Origin: Hyphomicrobiales bacterium
Lineage (GTDB): Bacteria > Pseudomonadota > Alphaproteobacteria > Rhizobiales > Rhizobiaceae
NCBI GenBank assembly: GCA_900470195.1
Contig: UEIJ01000045.1
Span: 1-56,588, forward strand
DNA: 56,588 bases
Reading direction: 5' to 3'
Below, in pieces: positions 43,484-53,028 of the stretch. The position numbers and the translations under genes are program-made. Position 1 is the first letter of the stretch. Each line of letters starts with the position of its first letter. The notes below the pieces were generated by a model. It saw only the letters and a program-made list of their open reading frames with translations. It did no database searches and was not told the DNA's origin.

Positions 43484-44401
43484 TTAGCGACGAATGAGAC
43501 CGAAACGGTGGGCTTCATCTAAAAGGTGACGAACGGAGGAAGGCTGCCATTTCCTCCCACCGCGCGCCGGCCGCTCTCCCATCTGATCGAGCTGGGCCGC
43601 GATATCGCGAAGCGACAAGCCGGGATCGGCAATCGCAATTGCGGCGACCAGCTTCATCAGATGATCAGACGGGATGCGGCGAGGGGATCGGGCGAGAAGC
43701 TTCTTGTCGGCGATTTTTTCGCGAACCAGACGATGCACGGCGCGGCGCAACCGCTCGACAGTCCAGTCATGACCGCGTCGATTGAGCACCTGTACGATAT
43801 TCTCCCAGCTGTGGATCGGACGCATTTGTTGCACCAGAGGCAGCCAAGTCTGCGCCGAAGTGATCAGCTCATCAAGATAGCGCCTGTCACGCGCTTGCGA
43901 CACTGCCCGAATTGCCTCCGGTCGGCGTTCTCTCAAGCCGGGATTCCCGGGCAGCTTGCCGCGTGATTTTGCAGCCTTGATTCCCGCTTTGGTCCGTTCA
44001 GCAATCAGCGCGCGTTCGAGCTGTGCAACAGCGCCCAGCACCTGCAAAGAAAACATGCCCTGCGGCGTCGACGTGTCGATGGGGTCACGGATCGATCGAA
44101 AGTGGATGCCGCGCTGTTCGAGATCTTCGATAACCTGCAGAAGATGACTGACCGAGCGGGCAAGGCGGTCAAGACGCACCACGACGAGCACGTCGCCGGC
44201 GATGAGTTCCGAAAGCAGCCGCGTCAGGACGGGGCGGGCGCGTGAAGCCCCGGAACCCTGCTCCTGAAAGATGCGATCACAGCCAGCGGCCTGCAACTCG
44301 TCCATCTGTGCATCATGGACCTGATCGTCGGTCGAGACGCGTGCGTAACCGATGAGGCGAGCGGGACGGGGCAACGCACTGGTGGCCAGACGTTTTGACA
44401 C
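43484..44401 (-). CDS. Serine recombinase (resolvase/invertase family)
   Basis: About 305 residues. The N-terminal resolvase domain has S23 in GYARVSTDDQ, then VLVVVRLDRLARSVSHLLQV and the QLERALIAERTKAGI helix. The C-terminal part is longer than in gamma-delta-type resolvases and ends with a second DNA-binding-like region (LSLRDIAAQLDQMGERPARG). GTG start at 44401 behind GGGAGA. It may resolve plasmid multimers or invert DNA; no obvious target repeat was found beside it. Confidence 0.85.
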   Translation of the reverse strand: MSKRLATSALPRPARLIGYARVSTDDQVHDAQMDELQAAGCDRIFQEQGSGASRARPVLTRLLSELIAGDVLVVVRLDRLARSVSHLLQVIEDLEQRGIHFRSIRDPIDTSTPQGMFSLQVLGAVAQLERALIAERTKAGIKAAKSRGKLPGNPGLRERRPEAIRAVSQARDRRYLDELITSAQTWLPLVQQMRPIHSWENIVQVLNRRGHDWTVERLRRAVHRLVREKIADKKLLARSPRRIPSDHLMKLVAAIAIADPGLSLRDIAAQLDQMGERPARGGRKWQPSSVRHLLDEAHRFGLIRR

Positions 44402-44932
44402 GGCTGTTTCTCCCGCGCTTGAAGCGGCTTTGTTCAAATAAGGAATGCATGAGAAAATGGTCAGTTGCAAGCGAGTTTTACTATGCGATTTAACCGCCAT
44501 CAGAAGCGATTTTAATGGGTAAACGAGGAAATCCTCATCAAAACAACCGTTGCGCGCCAGCGGCCTACCTAAGTTAAAAGGTCCAAATCTATAAACAGGG
44601 AGAGGGATGGATAAGCTGGAATGATCGCGGTAGGCGGCGAAAAGAGATAAGCCGAGAGCCTCGGTAGATACCGAGCAATCCGTAGTATGATAGCTCGTCC
44701 TTGGCGAAAAAATGAAAGGTAAGAACACTTGGCGTCCCTTGCGGACAACAGTGCTGTGAGAAGGGCTCCAAAAGAACTGTTTTCCTAAAATAGGTGCGAC
44801 CGATTGGAGAAAATGTGAACTCGACGATACATTAAATCCTTAGATCGTGGCGGGAGATACGTTCCTTGATCTGCCATTTGCTTTTGCTTCAATGGCAGTG
44901 TTAATTGTCGTTCGATTGGCGTTGGGGGCATA
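44402..44932. other. Intergenic stretch without a recognised gene
   Basis: About 530 bases between the divergent serine recombinase and patatin genes. The recombinase frame stays open upstream to 44728, but without conserved sequence or a ribosome site. No repeat or RNA gene recognised. Confidence 0.35.
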
Positions 44933-46423
44933 ATGCAGAATCGACAGTTTCTGTTCTCGATATTCGGGCTTGTTGTCAGTTTTCTTGTTTCGGGCTGCAT
45001 GGCATCCGATGTCGGGCCAATCAATCGTTCAGCGCCTCAATTACTCGCATTCGACAATCATTTCGTGCCCGATCATGGGGATGATGGCGCAATGATAATT
45101 GGCCTGGCGTTTTCTGGCGGCGGCACGCGGGCGGCAGCTTTTGGTTATGGAGTCATGCGGGCGCTCGACGATACGATAGCGGACGAATATCCCTATGAGC
45201 GAAGCCTGGTCGATAATATCAGGATCATATCTGGCGTGTCTGGAGGCGCGGTTCTTGCAGCCTATTTCGGCATGAAAGGGCGCGATGATTATCGGGATTT
45301 TCGTGAAACGTTTCTGGTCAGGAACGCTGAAGAACGCGTGCGCACCAATGCATTGTCGCCAGCAGTCGCCATTGGCGTCCTGAATGGCGGCGCAAATGAC
45401 AGATCCTCGCTTGCCCGTTGGCTCGACGACAATATTTTCCATGGTGCGACCTATTCAAAGTTTGACTGGTCCAATGCGCCATCGATCTGGATCTCTGCAT
45501 CGGATATCTACAACCGGGTTCCATTTCACTTCAGCGTAGAAACCTTTGCAGCACTGTGCAGCAATCTGAAGGATGTGCGGATTGCTGACGCGGTCGCGGC
45601 GTCCGCGGCGGTTCCGGTCGTTTTCAAGCCCATTTCGGTTGCATCCAACCATGGTGCCTGCACCTATCGCCAGCCCGATTGGCTAAGCCGGGTCATGGCC
45701 GATCCCGAGGCGTCGTATAGGTTGAAGGCCTATGGGCGCGCACTGCACACTTATCGGTCGAACAATGTGAATTTCATAAAATTGCTCGATGGCGCGCTGA
45801 CCGATAATCTGGGGCTTACGCCATTTGCGATGGCCAGAGCCTCGGCGCAAACGCCCTATGGGCCATTGTCGCTTGCCGATGCCGTGAAGCTGAAGACTTT
45901 TCTTTACATTGTCGTGGATGCTGGCCGTGAGATGGAATATCCATGGGTAAAGGAGCTGCAAGGGCCAGGGATTTCTGAAATCCTCGGTGCGGTTACGGAT
46001 ACTGCCATTTCCTCGTCGGTCAGGGAAGGGTTCGATGCGCTGAAGCTGGCGACAACGCAATGGCGCGACGAACTCATTGCATATCGGTGCGGCCTGTCTG
46101 CAGCCACAGTAGCGCGCTATCGCGGCTCGTTGAAAGGATGGAACTGCCGCGATGTCCGGTTTCATGTACAACGCCTGTCGATACAAGATCTTCCCGCTGG
46201 CATGGCTGCAAGTTTCAATGAAGTGCCAACCCGCTTCGTGCTTCCGACAGAACAGGTGGATCAGGTGATTGCCGCTGGTCGCGTGGCGTTTAAAAGAAAC
46301 GCCGTCCTCCAGAACGCCATTCGCGAAGTCCAGTCCGATGCAGGCGTCAAGAAACCGGTTAGCCCGAATATGCTCCAACAAAATCTATCATCGTCTGAAA
46401 CACTGGCGTCGGGGCCATTGTAG
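44933..46423 (+). CDS. Patatin-like phospholipase lipoprotein
   Basis: A 496-residue protein. The lipoprotein signal FSIFGLVVSFLVSGCMASD has the lipobox VSGC (lipidated Cys near residue 22). The patatin domain has the oxyanion loop SGGGTRAAAFGYGV, the nucleophile Ser in ISGVSGGAVLAAYFG and the dyad Asp in LLDGALTDNLG. A patatin lipoprotein in the outer membrane could cleave phospholipid acyl chains. It precedes the DUF4105 gene by 69 bp on the same strand. Confidence 0.9.
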   Translation: MQNRQFLFSIFGLVVSFLVSGCMASDVGPINRSAPQLLAFDNHFVPDHGDDGAMIIGLAFSGGGTRAAAFGYGVMRALDDTIADEYPYERSLVDNIRIISGVSGGAVLAAYFGMKGRDDYRDFRETFLVRNAEERVRTNALSPAVAIGVLNGGANDRSSLARWLDDNIFHGATYSKFDWSNAPSIWISASDIYNRVPFHFSVETFAALCSNLKDVRIADAVAASAAVPVVFKPISVASNHGACTYRQPDWLSRVMADPEASYRLKAYGRALHTYRSNNVNFIKLLDGALTDNLGLTPFAMARASAQTPYGPLSLADAVKLKTFLYIVVDAGREMEYPWVKELQGPGISEILGAVTDTAISSSVREGFDALKLATTQWRDELIAYRCGLSAATVARYRGSLKGWNCRDVRFHVQRLSIQDLPAGMAASFNEVPTRFVLPTEQVDQVIAAGRVAFKRNAVLQNAIREVQSDAGVKKPVSPNMLQQNLSSSETLASGPL

Positions 46424-46492
46424 CGCCAGCACCAACCCGGTTCTCGCAATATTACCATTTATGACTGCCGATCCGAGGCCACAGAATATACC

Positions 46493-47491
46493 ATGATCAA
46501 ACTGCTTTTTATGTTTGCCTGGGCATCGCTATGCTCGATGATTGTGTTATGGGCGGCAATGGCGCTCTGGTTTCATTTGCAGGTGGGGCAGACGATCAAA
46601 ATCTGTGTCATGGCCCTCATCGCGCTTGTTCTTGCAGCTTATATCTCGGTCCTGTTTTCACCGCGTTCGAGCAGCCAGTTGATAAGCTTCAGTAACGTCG
46701 CATTCATCTGCCTCGGTTCCCTCTTTCTGGTCTCCTGGTTTTCGATGAAGCCCTCGCTCACGCGGGATTGGGCGGCAGATGTCCAGCACACGGTGACAGC
46801 GGATGTTCAGGGCGACGAGGTGACATTTCACAACATTCGTGACTTCACATGGAATGACAGCCGGATATTTGTGCCGAGGTGGAAATCCGGGACGTACAGG
46901 TTGAGCGAACTCAATTCGGTGGATGTCATCTTGTCTTACTGGACGCATCCGGCGATCGCACATACATTGATTTCATTCGGCTTTGCAGATGGTCGCCATC
47001 TGGTGTTCTCAGCCGAAATCCGCAAGAAAAAAGGTCAGGAATTTTCTTCGCTGGGTGGCTTTTTCAGAAGTTTCGAATTGGCGATGATAGCGGCGGAAGA
47101 ACGGGACATTGTTTATTTGAGAACCAATGCCCGCGACGAGCGCGTCTATCGATATCCGGTCGATGTTGATCAAGAGCTTATGCAGGCGATGTTGCTCAAA
47201 TATATCGAAAAGGCCAACGATCTTGCCAGAAACCCGACCTTCTACAATACACTTACGTCCAATTGCACGACGGTCGTTTTCGACCTTGTTCGCCTGCTGG
47301 AGCCAGGTTTTCCATTTGATTACAGGATTTTGTTCTCCGGCTATTTGCCGGAGTTTCTTTATGACAATGGGATGCTCATGAACAGCGACCTGCCGTTCAG
47401 CGAAATCCAGCAGCGCGCCTTGATGGTGCCGGTGCGTTCGATGGAGCGCGACCAGTTTTCTACCGTCATCCGGCTGCCCGCCGGTACTTAG
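46493..47491 (+). CDS. DUF4105 (Lnb N-terminal-type) membrane protein
   Basis: A 332-residue protein with three N-terminal membrane spans (about residues 5-90) and then a DUF4105 domain. Visible motifs are SYWTHPAIAHTLISFGF (candidate catalytic His), FSAEIRKKKGQEFSSLGGFF and YNTLTSNCTTVVFDLV (candidate catalytic Cys). The order His before Cys fits a permuted papain/NlpC-like fold. Function unknown; such domains are proposed to act on amide or ester bonds. It shares the Cys motif with the convergent gene at 47519. Confidence 0.85.
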   Translation: MIKLLFMFAWASLCSMIVLWAAMALWFHLQVGQTIKICVMALIALVLAAYISVLFSPRSSSQLISFSNVAFICLGSLFLVSWFSMKPSLTRDWAADVQHTVTADVQGDEVTFHNIRDFTWNDSRIFVPRWKSGTYRLSELNSVDVILSYWTHPAIAHTLISFGFADGRHLVFSAEIRKKKGQEFSSLGGFFRSFELAMIAAEERDIVYLRTNARDERVYRYPVDVDQELMQAMLLKYIEKANDLARNPTFYNTLTSNCTTVVFDLVRLLEPGFPFDYRILFSGYLPEFLYDNGMLMNSDLPFSEIQQRALMVPVRSMERDQFSTVIRLPAGT

Positions 47492-47498
47492 CCAGGTC

Positions 47499-47531
47499 GG
47501 ATATAAGCGAGACATGTGCTAGCTTATATCC
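47499..47531. terminator. 10-bp inverted repeat between convergent genes
   Basis: GGATATAAGC (47499-47508) and GCTTATATCC (47522-47531) are perfect complements around a 13-base loop, spanning the space between two convergent stop codons. There is no U-run, so factor-assisted or weak bidirectional termination is the likely role. Confidence 0.45.
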
Positions 47532-48826
47532 CGCTTCGTGTTTGCATATTTTTTTAGCAGACGAAGTTTGGGAAACGTCAAGAATGATTTCGGCGGATCG
47601 ACCAGGGCCGATAATGCGCGCGCATAATCCAGCACCAGACCGGGCGTCCACGCCATGGATTCTGCGCGTTTGCGCATCAGTCCCGCTGCCCATAGCTCAG
47701 GATAAATGATCGCGCGCAACGCTGTCATTATTGGCCAGTTGTGGTCACGATAAACACCTTCCAGCGCTGCATCCAGAGCATCAGCGACTGCACTTGAGCA
47801 ATTGCGGTTTGTGAGATTATAGGTGTTGTCTGCGCTGTAATGTTGCCAGAATGCATTCAATCGCGATGCGTCGATATTCTTGATCACCACCTGCACCGTC
47901 GATTGGCACCATTCGGCGGATTCTTCCTGATAGCTTGGCAGGAAACGTCCGGGCACATTGTTGTCTGCGGTGGCGCGTAATGTCCGGGTGAATTCGTCCG
48001 GCGATCGGTCGATCTCGACTGCAGGATAATGGCTGATATAGACGTGTGGGGCCATTTCCAGAGCCGCATGGCCTGTGGAAATGACGCCGTTTGTATCGAC
48101 GGCTGCGATATATCGATTGATGGCCCTTTGATGAAGCGGGGTCATGACCTGACCTGTGGGAGTCCAGACATGGACGATCAGCTCGCTGCGATTGGCAGAA
48201 TGGGCGAGGGAGCTGGAATCCGGCTTGTTCCATAAAGGATTTCTGTTGAAGATACTGCTGATCGATGCGCCTTCTTCCAGCCGTCGCACCCGTGTCGCAA
48301 TGTTCAATATGCCAAGGCTGGTCAAAATCATGACGGCGCCGACATTGAAGGCAACTGTTCCGGCGTACCATGTTGGCCATGGCTGAAGCGTTGCAATGGC
48401 GATGCAAACTTCCGCAATGCCGCCCATCAGCCCCAGCCGCCAGCGGGGATAGCGGACAACCCATGCACTGCCAATGCGCACACTGCCATCCACAAGGAAG
48501 CAGAACCCCAGCACCATCGCAAGCGTGAAGTGGCTGGCGGGGGTGGCGCTGATAATCAGTAAGGCGACCGAGAACAATGCGATACCCTGCACGACACGCA
48601 TTCGTCTCGCCGTTCCCTGACTGAACGCGGCAGCCAGGAGGCCGACAGCCGCCTCCGGCAGCAGGAAATAGCCAAAAAAGCGCGACGGAATGATCGTCTT
48701 TCCGTCCAGCGCATCTATAGCGATGAATGTGCCGAGGAGAAGCCAGACGCCGCCGGTAATGAGCAGTATTTTCCAGTGCCGCTGGATAATTTCGCGACCA
48801 AGGAGAATAAGAACGATGCGTATCAT
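47519..48826 (-). CDS. HdeD-type (DUF308) membrane protein fused to an NlpC-like domain
   Basis: A 435-residue protein. The N-terminal half (about residues 1-180) has six spans resembling HdeD/DUF308 proteins. The C-terminal half, about residues 215-400, reads ISTGHAALEMAPHVYISHYP (candidate His) and YNLTNRNCSSAVADALDAAL (candidate Cys), paralleling the His and Cys motifs of the neighbouring DUF4105 protein. I infer a permuted NlpC/P60-like hydrolase or acyltransferase domain attached to a membrane anchor. It overlaps the MFS gene by 4 bp. Confidence 0.7.
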   Translation of the reverse strand: MIRIVLILLGREIIQRHWKILLITGGVWLLLGTFIAIDALDGKTIIPSRFFGYFLLPEAAVGLLAAAFSQGTARRMRVVQGIALFSVALLIISATPASHFTLAMVLGFCFLVDGSVRIGSAWVVRYPRWRLGLMGGIAEVCIAIATLQPWPTWYAGTVAFNVGAVMILTSLGILNIATRVRRLEEGASISSIFNRNPLWNKPDSSSLAHSANRSELIVHVWTPTGQVMTPLHQRAINRYIAAVDTNGVISTGHAALEMAPHVYISHYPAVEIDRSPDEFTRTLRATADNNVPGRFLPSYQEESAEWCQSTVQVVIKNIDASRLNAFWQHYSADNTYNLTNRNCSSAVADALDAALEGVYRDHNWPIMTALRAIIYPELWAAGLMRKRAESMAWTPGLVLDYARALSALVDPPKSFLTFPKLRLLKKYANTKRDIS

Positions 48827-50025
48827 GCCTGGGGGTCTCCACTGGGTTTAAGCGTGCGCTTTACGATCAGGGCGAACACCATGAAAACGACGCAGACCAT
48901 TCCCACAAAGGTCGGTAGGCCGTGCTGCATCACGTCCAGAAAACCGCCTGCCAGCATCGGTCCCACCAAGGCGCCACCGCCCCAGAACAGCCCCATCGCC
49001 GCATAGACGCTGATAAGGTCCGCCCCACGGAACTGCGAGCCGATTATCGCGAGCATTGTAGTATAAATGCCAACGAAAATTCCGCCCCAGATGAACAATG
49101 CCGGGTAGGCCAGCCAGCTCACCGATAGAAGCAGGGGCCAGAGAAATGCCGTTATTGCGGAAACCGCCGTTAGGGCGATCATCAATGTAACCCGGTTCAT
49201 CTTGTCTGATAGCCAGCCAATGGGAAGCTGCAGCGCAATGGCACCGACCATGAGAACCGTGATCAGTTGTGCACCTTCGGTTTCGTTCCAGCCGAGCCGC
49301 ATGGCATAAATGGCAAGGAAAGACAGTCCGGCTGTTTCAACTGCCGAATTGATTGCCGTTGTTCCCATGGCAATGGGCGACAGTCGCATCATACGCAAGA
49401 AATTTGAGTGTTTTTGCTGGGCCATTTCAATCTGTCGAAGTCCCGGCAGACTCATGATGACAAAGGCGAGGAGGGCGACGACCGCCCCGATTGCAAATGG
49501 CACCAACCCTTCAAACCCCGTAAACGACAGGATCAGCGGGCCGCCGGCAAAACCCAGCGAGAGCGACGCCGTATAGGTCGCCATGATGCGTCCGCGATTT
49601 TTATTGTCGCTCAGCTCGCTGGCCCAGGTTTCCGTCAATACGAACAGAATTTCGGCAGAAATTCCCAGCAGGAAACGCAACGGAAACCAGAACCAGAAAC
49701 TAGGCACCATTGGAAACAGGATCAGAAGCAACGCTGATGAAAGTAGCGCGGCCATGATGAGATATTTGGGCTTGTAGCGGATAGCCAGTCCCGAAAGGAA
49801 GGGGGCTATGCACAGGACGCCGAGCGCATGCATGGCGGCATTGGCACCGACAAGCGTTTCCGTCAGCCCGCTTTTGATAAGCATATGCGCCACCAGCGGA
49901 GCCGTCAGGCTGTAAGTGAGCCCGAAAATCGACGCTGTCGCAATTATGATGGCAAGGGAAAGGAGCGAACTTTTTTCACTTGAGCGTTGTGTTTCAACGC
50001 TGTCGACTTCTGCTTCCAGTCTCAA
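48823..50025 (-). CDS. MFS transporter (YcaD-like)
   Basis: About 400 residues and twelve predicted spans. Signature segments include FPLRFLLGISAEILFVLTET, WASELSDNKNRGRIMATYT and QLPIGWLSDKMNRVTLMIAL, as in YcaD-type major facilitator proteins. The frame is open back to 50280, but the extra residues look non-membrane and unconserved; a TTG at 50025 (MRLEAEVDS) puts about 25 residues before the first span. The start is uncertain. Cotranscribed with the HdeD-NlpC gene. Substrate unknown. Confidence 0.8.
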   Translation of the reverse strand: MRLEAEVDSVETQRSSEKSSLLSLAIIIATASIFGLTYSLTAPLVAHMLIKSGLTETLVGANAAMHALGVLCIAPFLSGLAIRYKPKYLIMAALLSSALLLILFPMVPSFWFWFPLRFLLGISAEILFVLTETWASELSDNKNRGRIMATYTASLSLGFAGGPLILSFTGFEGLVPFAIGAVVALLAFVIMSLPGLRQIEMAQQKHSNFLRMMRLSPIAMGTTAINSAVETAGLSFLAIYAMRLGWNETEGAQLITVLMVGAIALQLPIGWLSDKMNRVTLMIALTAVSAITAFLWPLLLSVSWLAYPALFIWGGIFVGIYTTMLAIIGSQFRGADLISVYAAMGLFWGGGALVGPMLAGGFLDVMQHGLPTFVGMVCVVFMVFALIVKRTLKPSGDPQA

Positions 50026-50356
50026 TTCTTTGCCCCAACCCAAAAGAATAGAATCGATGATACCCCATTGTCCAATACACCGCTCTTCGTAATCAATTAG
50101 TGAAGCCGAAATTGCAAAAATTCTACATAGAGGCCTCCCCGAAAAGGCTAAAACGGTTTTCGGAGAAGACTTGTGCTGAAAAGAGATTTTAAAACATTGA
50201 TCTATTTCATTCAGATCGGTCGTCACACTCTGTGTAACTTCGAATAAACGCCGCGATAAACCAGAGGACCTATATCCCATTCCCTTCTAGAGAACACGGT
50301 TTATTTACGCCCTCTATATAATGAGTTGCGCCAACGTATTTTTTGGGGGGGCGTTC

Positions 50357-51118
50357 ATGGCAACATTACTGGGGATGTCGATTTACGTATCATTCTTGGC
50401 ATTTTGCTTTTTCGGGGCGCTTTTATATGCTTGTGGGTGGCTCCTTTTGGGATTGCGAGCTGCGCGTGCGTCGAAAGACCCTACTTCGGTGCCCATTGGT
50501 GCTTTTATCGGGACCATTTCCACCGCATGGGCTTTATCTCTTGGCTTCGTCGCTGCAGACGCATGGACGCTCAATTCCCGAGCCGATCTCGCGACCAGCA
50601 ACGAACGATCTGCAATTTTTCGAATGCTGGGCACTGCTCATCCCACGGTGCTGAACAATGCGAGGCTTAAGAGTGCAGTAGAAACCTATCGGGCCCTGGT
50701 GGTTTCCGATGAATGGGGAACCGACGATAATATCGAACCTTCGCCGAAGGTGGAGAGGTCGCTTCTTGCCATTCGTTCCGTTGTCCAAACAGTGGCCAGT
50801 GATGGCACGCCCGCTCCGATCGTATCTCAGCTCATTCATGATTTTAACGAGCTTCAGAATGCTCGCAATGATCGCATCGCTATCGCTAACACGTCCATCG
50901 ACCAGTATAAATGGTATCTTGTACTGGCGCTGACATTCCTGACTATCGCAACTATTGCCTCGACCCACGCGGATCGGGTGCGGGCTGGGAGGCATGCCTT
51001 GTTACTTTATTCGGTAACGGCTTCGATCAGCCTGTGGATTCTTGCGATCCATGCCAATCCATATATCGGCACCGAAGAACTAAACCCCACGCTATTGTTT
51101 TCAAGCCAACGTAGCTGA
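50357..51118 (+). CDS. DUF4239-like membrane protein
   Basis: About 253 residues with two N-terminal spans, a long soluble loop (about residues 75-180) and two or three C-terminal spans. The loop includes TSNERSAIFRMLGTAHPTVL, as in DUF4239 bestrophin-like proteins. ATG 50357 follows a G7 tract that acts as the ribosome site (GGGGGGGCGTTC). Function unknown; relatives resemble bestrophin channels. Confidence 0.7.
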   Translation: MATLLGMSIYVSFLAFCFFGALLYACGWLLLGLRAARASKDPTSVPIGAFIGTISTAWALSLGFVAADAWTLNSRADLATSNERSAIFRMLGTAHPTVLNNARLKSAVETYRALVVSDEWGTDDNIEPSPKVERSLLAIRSVVQTVASDGTPAPIVSQLIHDFNELQNARNDRIAIANTSIDQYKWYLVLALTFLTIATIASTHADRVRAGRHALLLYSVTASISLWILAIHANPYIGTEELNPTLLFSSQRS

Positions 51119-51133
51119 TCGGGCACGTTCTCG

Positions 51134-51159
51134 AGCGGTCATCACGATGAATGACCGCT
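51134..51159 (+). terminator. Probable terminator hairpin after the DUF4239-like gene
   Basis: AGCGGTCAT (51134-51142) and ATGACCGCT (51151-51159) form a perfect 9-bp stem with an 8-base loop, 16 bp after the stop codon. Only a short T pair follows, so termination may be weak. Confidence 0.5.
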
Positions 51160-51251
51160 GTTAACAAGCTGCATGTGGCAGTTTATAAGTAAACGCGGTC
51201 CAGTTCATGCTTAGTGCGATCGAAGAGTTGGAGGTCCCTCCGTGAATAGTA

Positions 51252-52394
51252 TCATAACAGCCGCGATGCGCGCCCGCTACGCCGTTTGGCGTCGTTGTAA
51301 TAATCGGACGCCTGCTGCACGGAGCGATGGCGCGATTGCTCCATCGCTTCGGGGAGTGGAATGCCGCGTTTGGCAGCTTCGGTGAGATAGCCGGAGCGCA
51401 GGCCGTGGGCTGAAAATTCTTTTGCATCGAGACCTGCCATTTGCGCCCGCTGCTTGACGATCCGGTTGATGGCGCTCGGTTCCAGCGCCCGTGCCGAAAC
51501 ATTGCCCCAGCGATCGACTTTTCGAAACACGCTGCCCTTGTCGATTTTTGCCGCTTCCAGCCAGCGGGTCAGGGCTTCAACAGGCCGGCCAGTCAGATAG
51601 ACGGTTTCATCGTGATCGGCCCCACTTGTTTTGGTGCGACCGAGATGGATGCCGAGAGAGGGGAGGGGAGAGCCGTCCTCGTCAGTGACAGGGGCTTGTT
51701 TGACCAGCTGTTCCATGCGCAAGCCGGCCACTTCGCTGCGCCGGCGTCCACCTGATCCAAAGGCCAGCATCAGGATGGCCCGGTCGCGGAGCGCGGTTAG
51801 ATCCTCGCCGGAACAGGTTGCCAGCAGCTTGCCCAGAATATCGCCGGTAATGGCATTGGCACTCTTGCGGCTGCGCGGCCGGTTCAGGGCGCGCACCGCA
51901 AGCCGGATGGCCGATTTGACGGACGGCGATGAAAACGATCCTTCCAGACCGCGCCAGCGGGTCAGCGTCGACCAGTTGGCAAGCCGACGACGGACAGTGG
52001 CCGGCGCATGCGGTCCCGACACGCGCAGAAAACCTTGTTGGCGCAATTCCTCTTCCACGTCGGCCGGCATGCCGTGATCAGGTTCGATCTCGCGTTGCTG
52101 CGGCCGCCATAAATGATGGGCGATGAATTTCAGGAGCAGGGCTTCCGGCGCCGGGAAGGGGAGGGGATTGCCGGTTGCAGCCAGCGACCAGGCTTCAAGA
52201 TAGGCCAGATCCGAGGTCAGCGCGCGCAGCGTGTTTTCGCCCATGCCTTCATTGACCAGGTGGCGCAGCGTCTCGATATCCTGATCGGTCAATAGCCCGG
52301 CGAGCCTGTCGCGGCGGTTCAGCGGCAGAACAGCCGCTATCGTATCTAAAGTCTCGGTGCGTTTTTCAATCGAACCTGACGACGAGCTGCTCAT
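51252..52394 (-). CDS. Tyrosine recombinase (integrase), copy 1
   Basis: A 380-residue tyrosine recombinase. The catalytic residues are visible: Arg near 219 (GSGGRRRSEVAGL), HGLR (H330, R333), SRHRS (H356) and Tyr 365/366 (ASDYYND). The N-terminal core-binding SAM-like domain spans about residues 30-150. Its ATG overlaps the stop of the antitoxin-like gene (ATGA), so it is coupled to a toxin-antitoxin operon. It may resolve multimers at the core-like sites noted at 34705 and 53397. Confidence 0.9.
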   Translation of the reverse strand: MSSSSSGSIEKRTETLDTIAAVLPLNRRDRLAGLLTDQDIETLRHLVNEGMGENTLRALTSDLAYLEAWSLAATGNPLPFPAPEALLLKFIAHHLWRPQQREIEPDHGMPADVEEELRQQGFLRVSGPHAPATVRRRLANWSTLTRWRGLEGSFSSPSVKSAIRLAVRALNRPRSRKSANAITGDILGKLLATCSGEDLTALRDRAILMLAFGSGGRRRSEVAGLRMEQLVKQAPVTDEDGSPLPSLGIHLGRTKTSGADHDETVYLTGRPVEALTRWLEAAKIDKGSVFRKVDRWGNVSARALEPSAINRIVKQRAQMAGLDAKEFSAHGLRSGYLTEAAKRGIPLPEAMEQSRHRSVQQASDYYNDAKRRSGRASRLL

Positions 52395-52645
52395 TTCGGC
52401 AGTCCGTTCTCGTCATATAGTTCATCGTGGTTCGAAGTCTGGTGCGTGTTTGCAGGCCTTCCCTTAAGCGCCAGCGCCCAGACTTCATCCCATGTGCCCT
52501 GGCCGTTCTGCGAAATTGGCACGATCGCGGCAATAGGATCGTCAGCTCGACAGATGACAACCTCGTCATCGCGCAAAACGAAGTCAATCAGTTCGTCAAA
52601 TCGCTCCGCTGCCTCGGCAATGTCCACGAATACCTTCACCACCAC
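52391..52645 (-). CDS. Phd/YefM-type antitoxin-like protein
   Basis: An 84-residue protein. The N-terminus FVDIAEAAERFDELIDFVLR, then DDEVVICRADDPIAAIVPIS, has the Phd/YefM fold pattern (strand-helix-helix, then two strands), followed by a disordered tail. It follows the PIN toxin gene by 5 bp and overlaps the integrase start. This is a second antitoxin-like gene for one toxin gene. Confidence 0.7.
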   Translation of the reverse strand: MVVKVFVDIAEAAERFDELIDFVLRDDEVVICRADDPIAAIVPISQNGQGTWDEVWALALKGRPANTHQTSNHDELYDENGLPK

Positions 52646-52650
52646 TGCCC

Positions 52651-53028
52651 TTACCAGACGCGCTCATGCAGAATCGCGTCGAACGCCAGATCCGTCGAGA
52701 TGAAAGTGCAGTGCTCAAGCCGCGCCTGAGCGGCAAGAATCCGGTCCCACGGATCGCGATGTTCCCAATCAAAATTTGCTGCAAGTTCGGCATGCAGATC
52801 GGTGATGGCTAGTGTTTGCAGGCCGCTTTCCGTGACGGCTGCCCGCAGTTCCTGGGGCTTGAGATCAAGCTTGTTCAGGCGCATCTTGTTGTCCAGCTCA
52901 TAGAACGTGACCGCACTGACGAGGATAGCATTTGCCTTGTCCTCGATCAGCGATCGTGCCTTCGTGGACAGGCGATCACTACCGATTGTCCACCAGTAGA
53001 CGGCGTGGCTGTCGAGCAGGATTTTCAT
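52651..53028 (-). CDS. VapC-like PIN-domain toxin
   Basis: A 125-residue PIN-domain ribonuclease. The acidic catalytic residues are in LLDSHAVYWW (Asp6), SAVTFYELDNKM (Glu), WEHRDPWDRILAAQA (Asp) and FISTDLAFD (Asp). VapC-type toxins cut tRNA or rRNA. It overlaps the upstream antitoxin by 4 bp. Confidence 0.9.
   Translation of the reverse strand: MKILLDSHAVYWWTIGSDRLSTKARSLIEDKANAILVSAVTFYELDNKMRLNKLDLKPQELRAAVTESGLQTLAITDLHAELAANFDWEHRDPWDRILAAQARLEHCTFISTDLAFDAILHERVW

Noticed and set aside
44402..44728. Longer N-terminus for the serine recombinase
   Set aside because: The extra 109 codons lack resolvase features, while a GTG with a good ribosome site lies 22 codons before the catalytic Ser.
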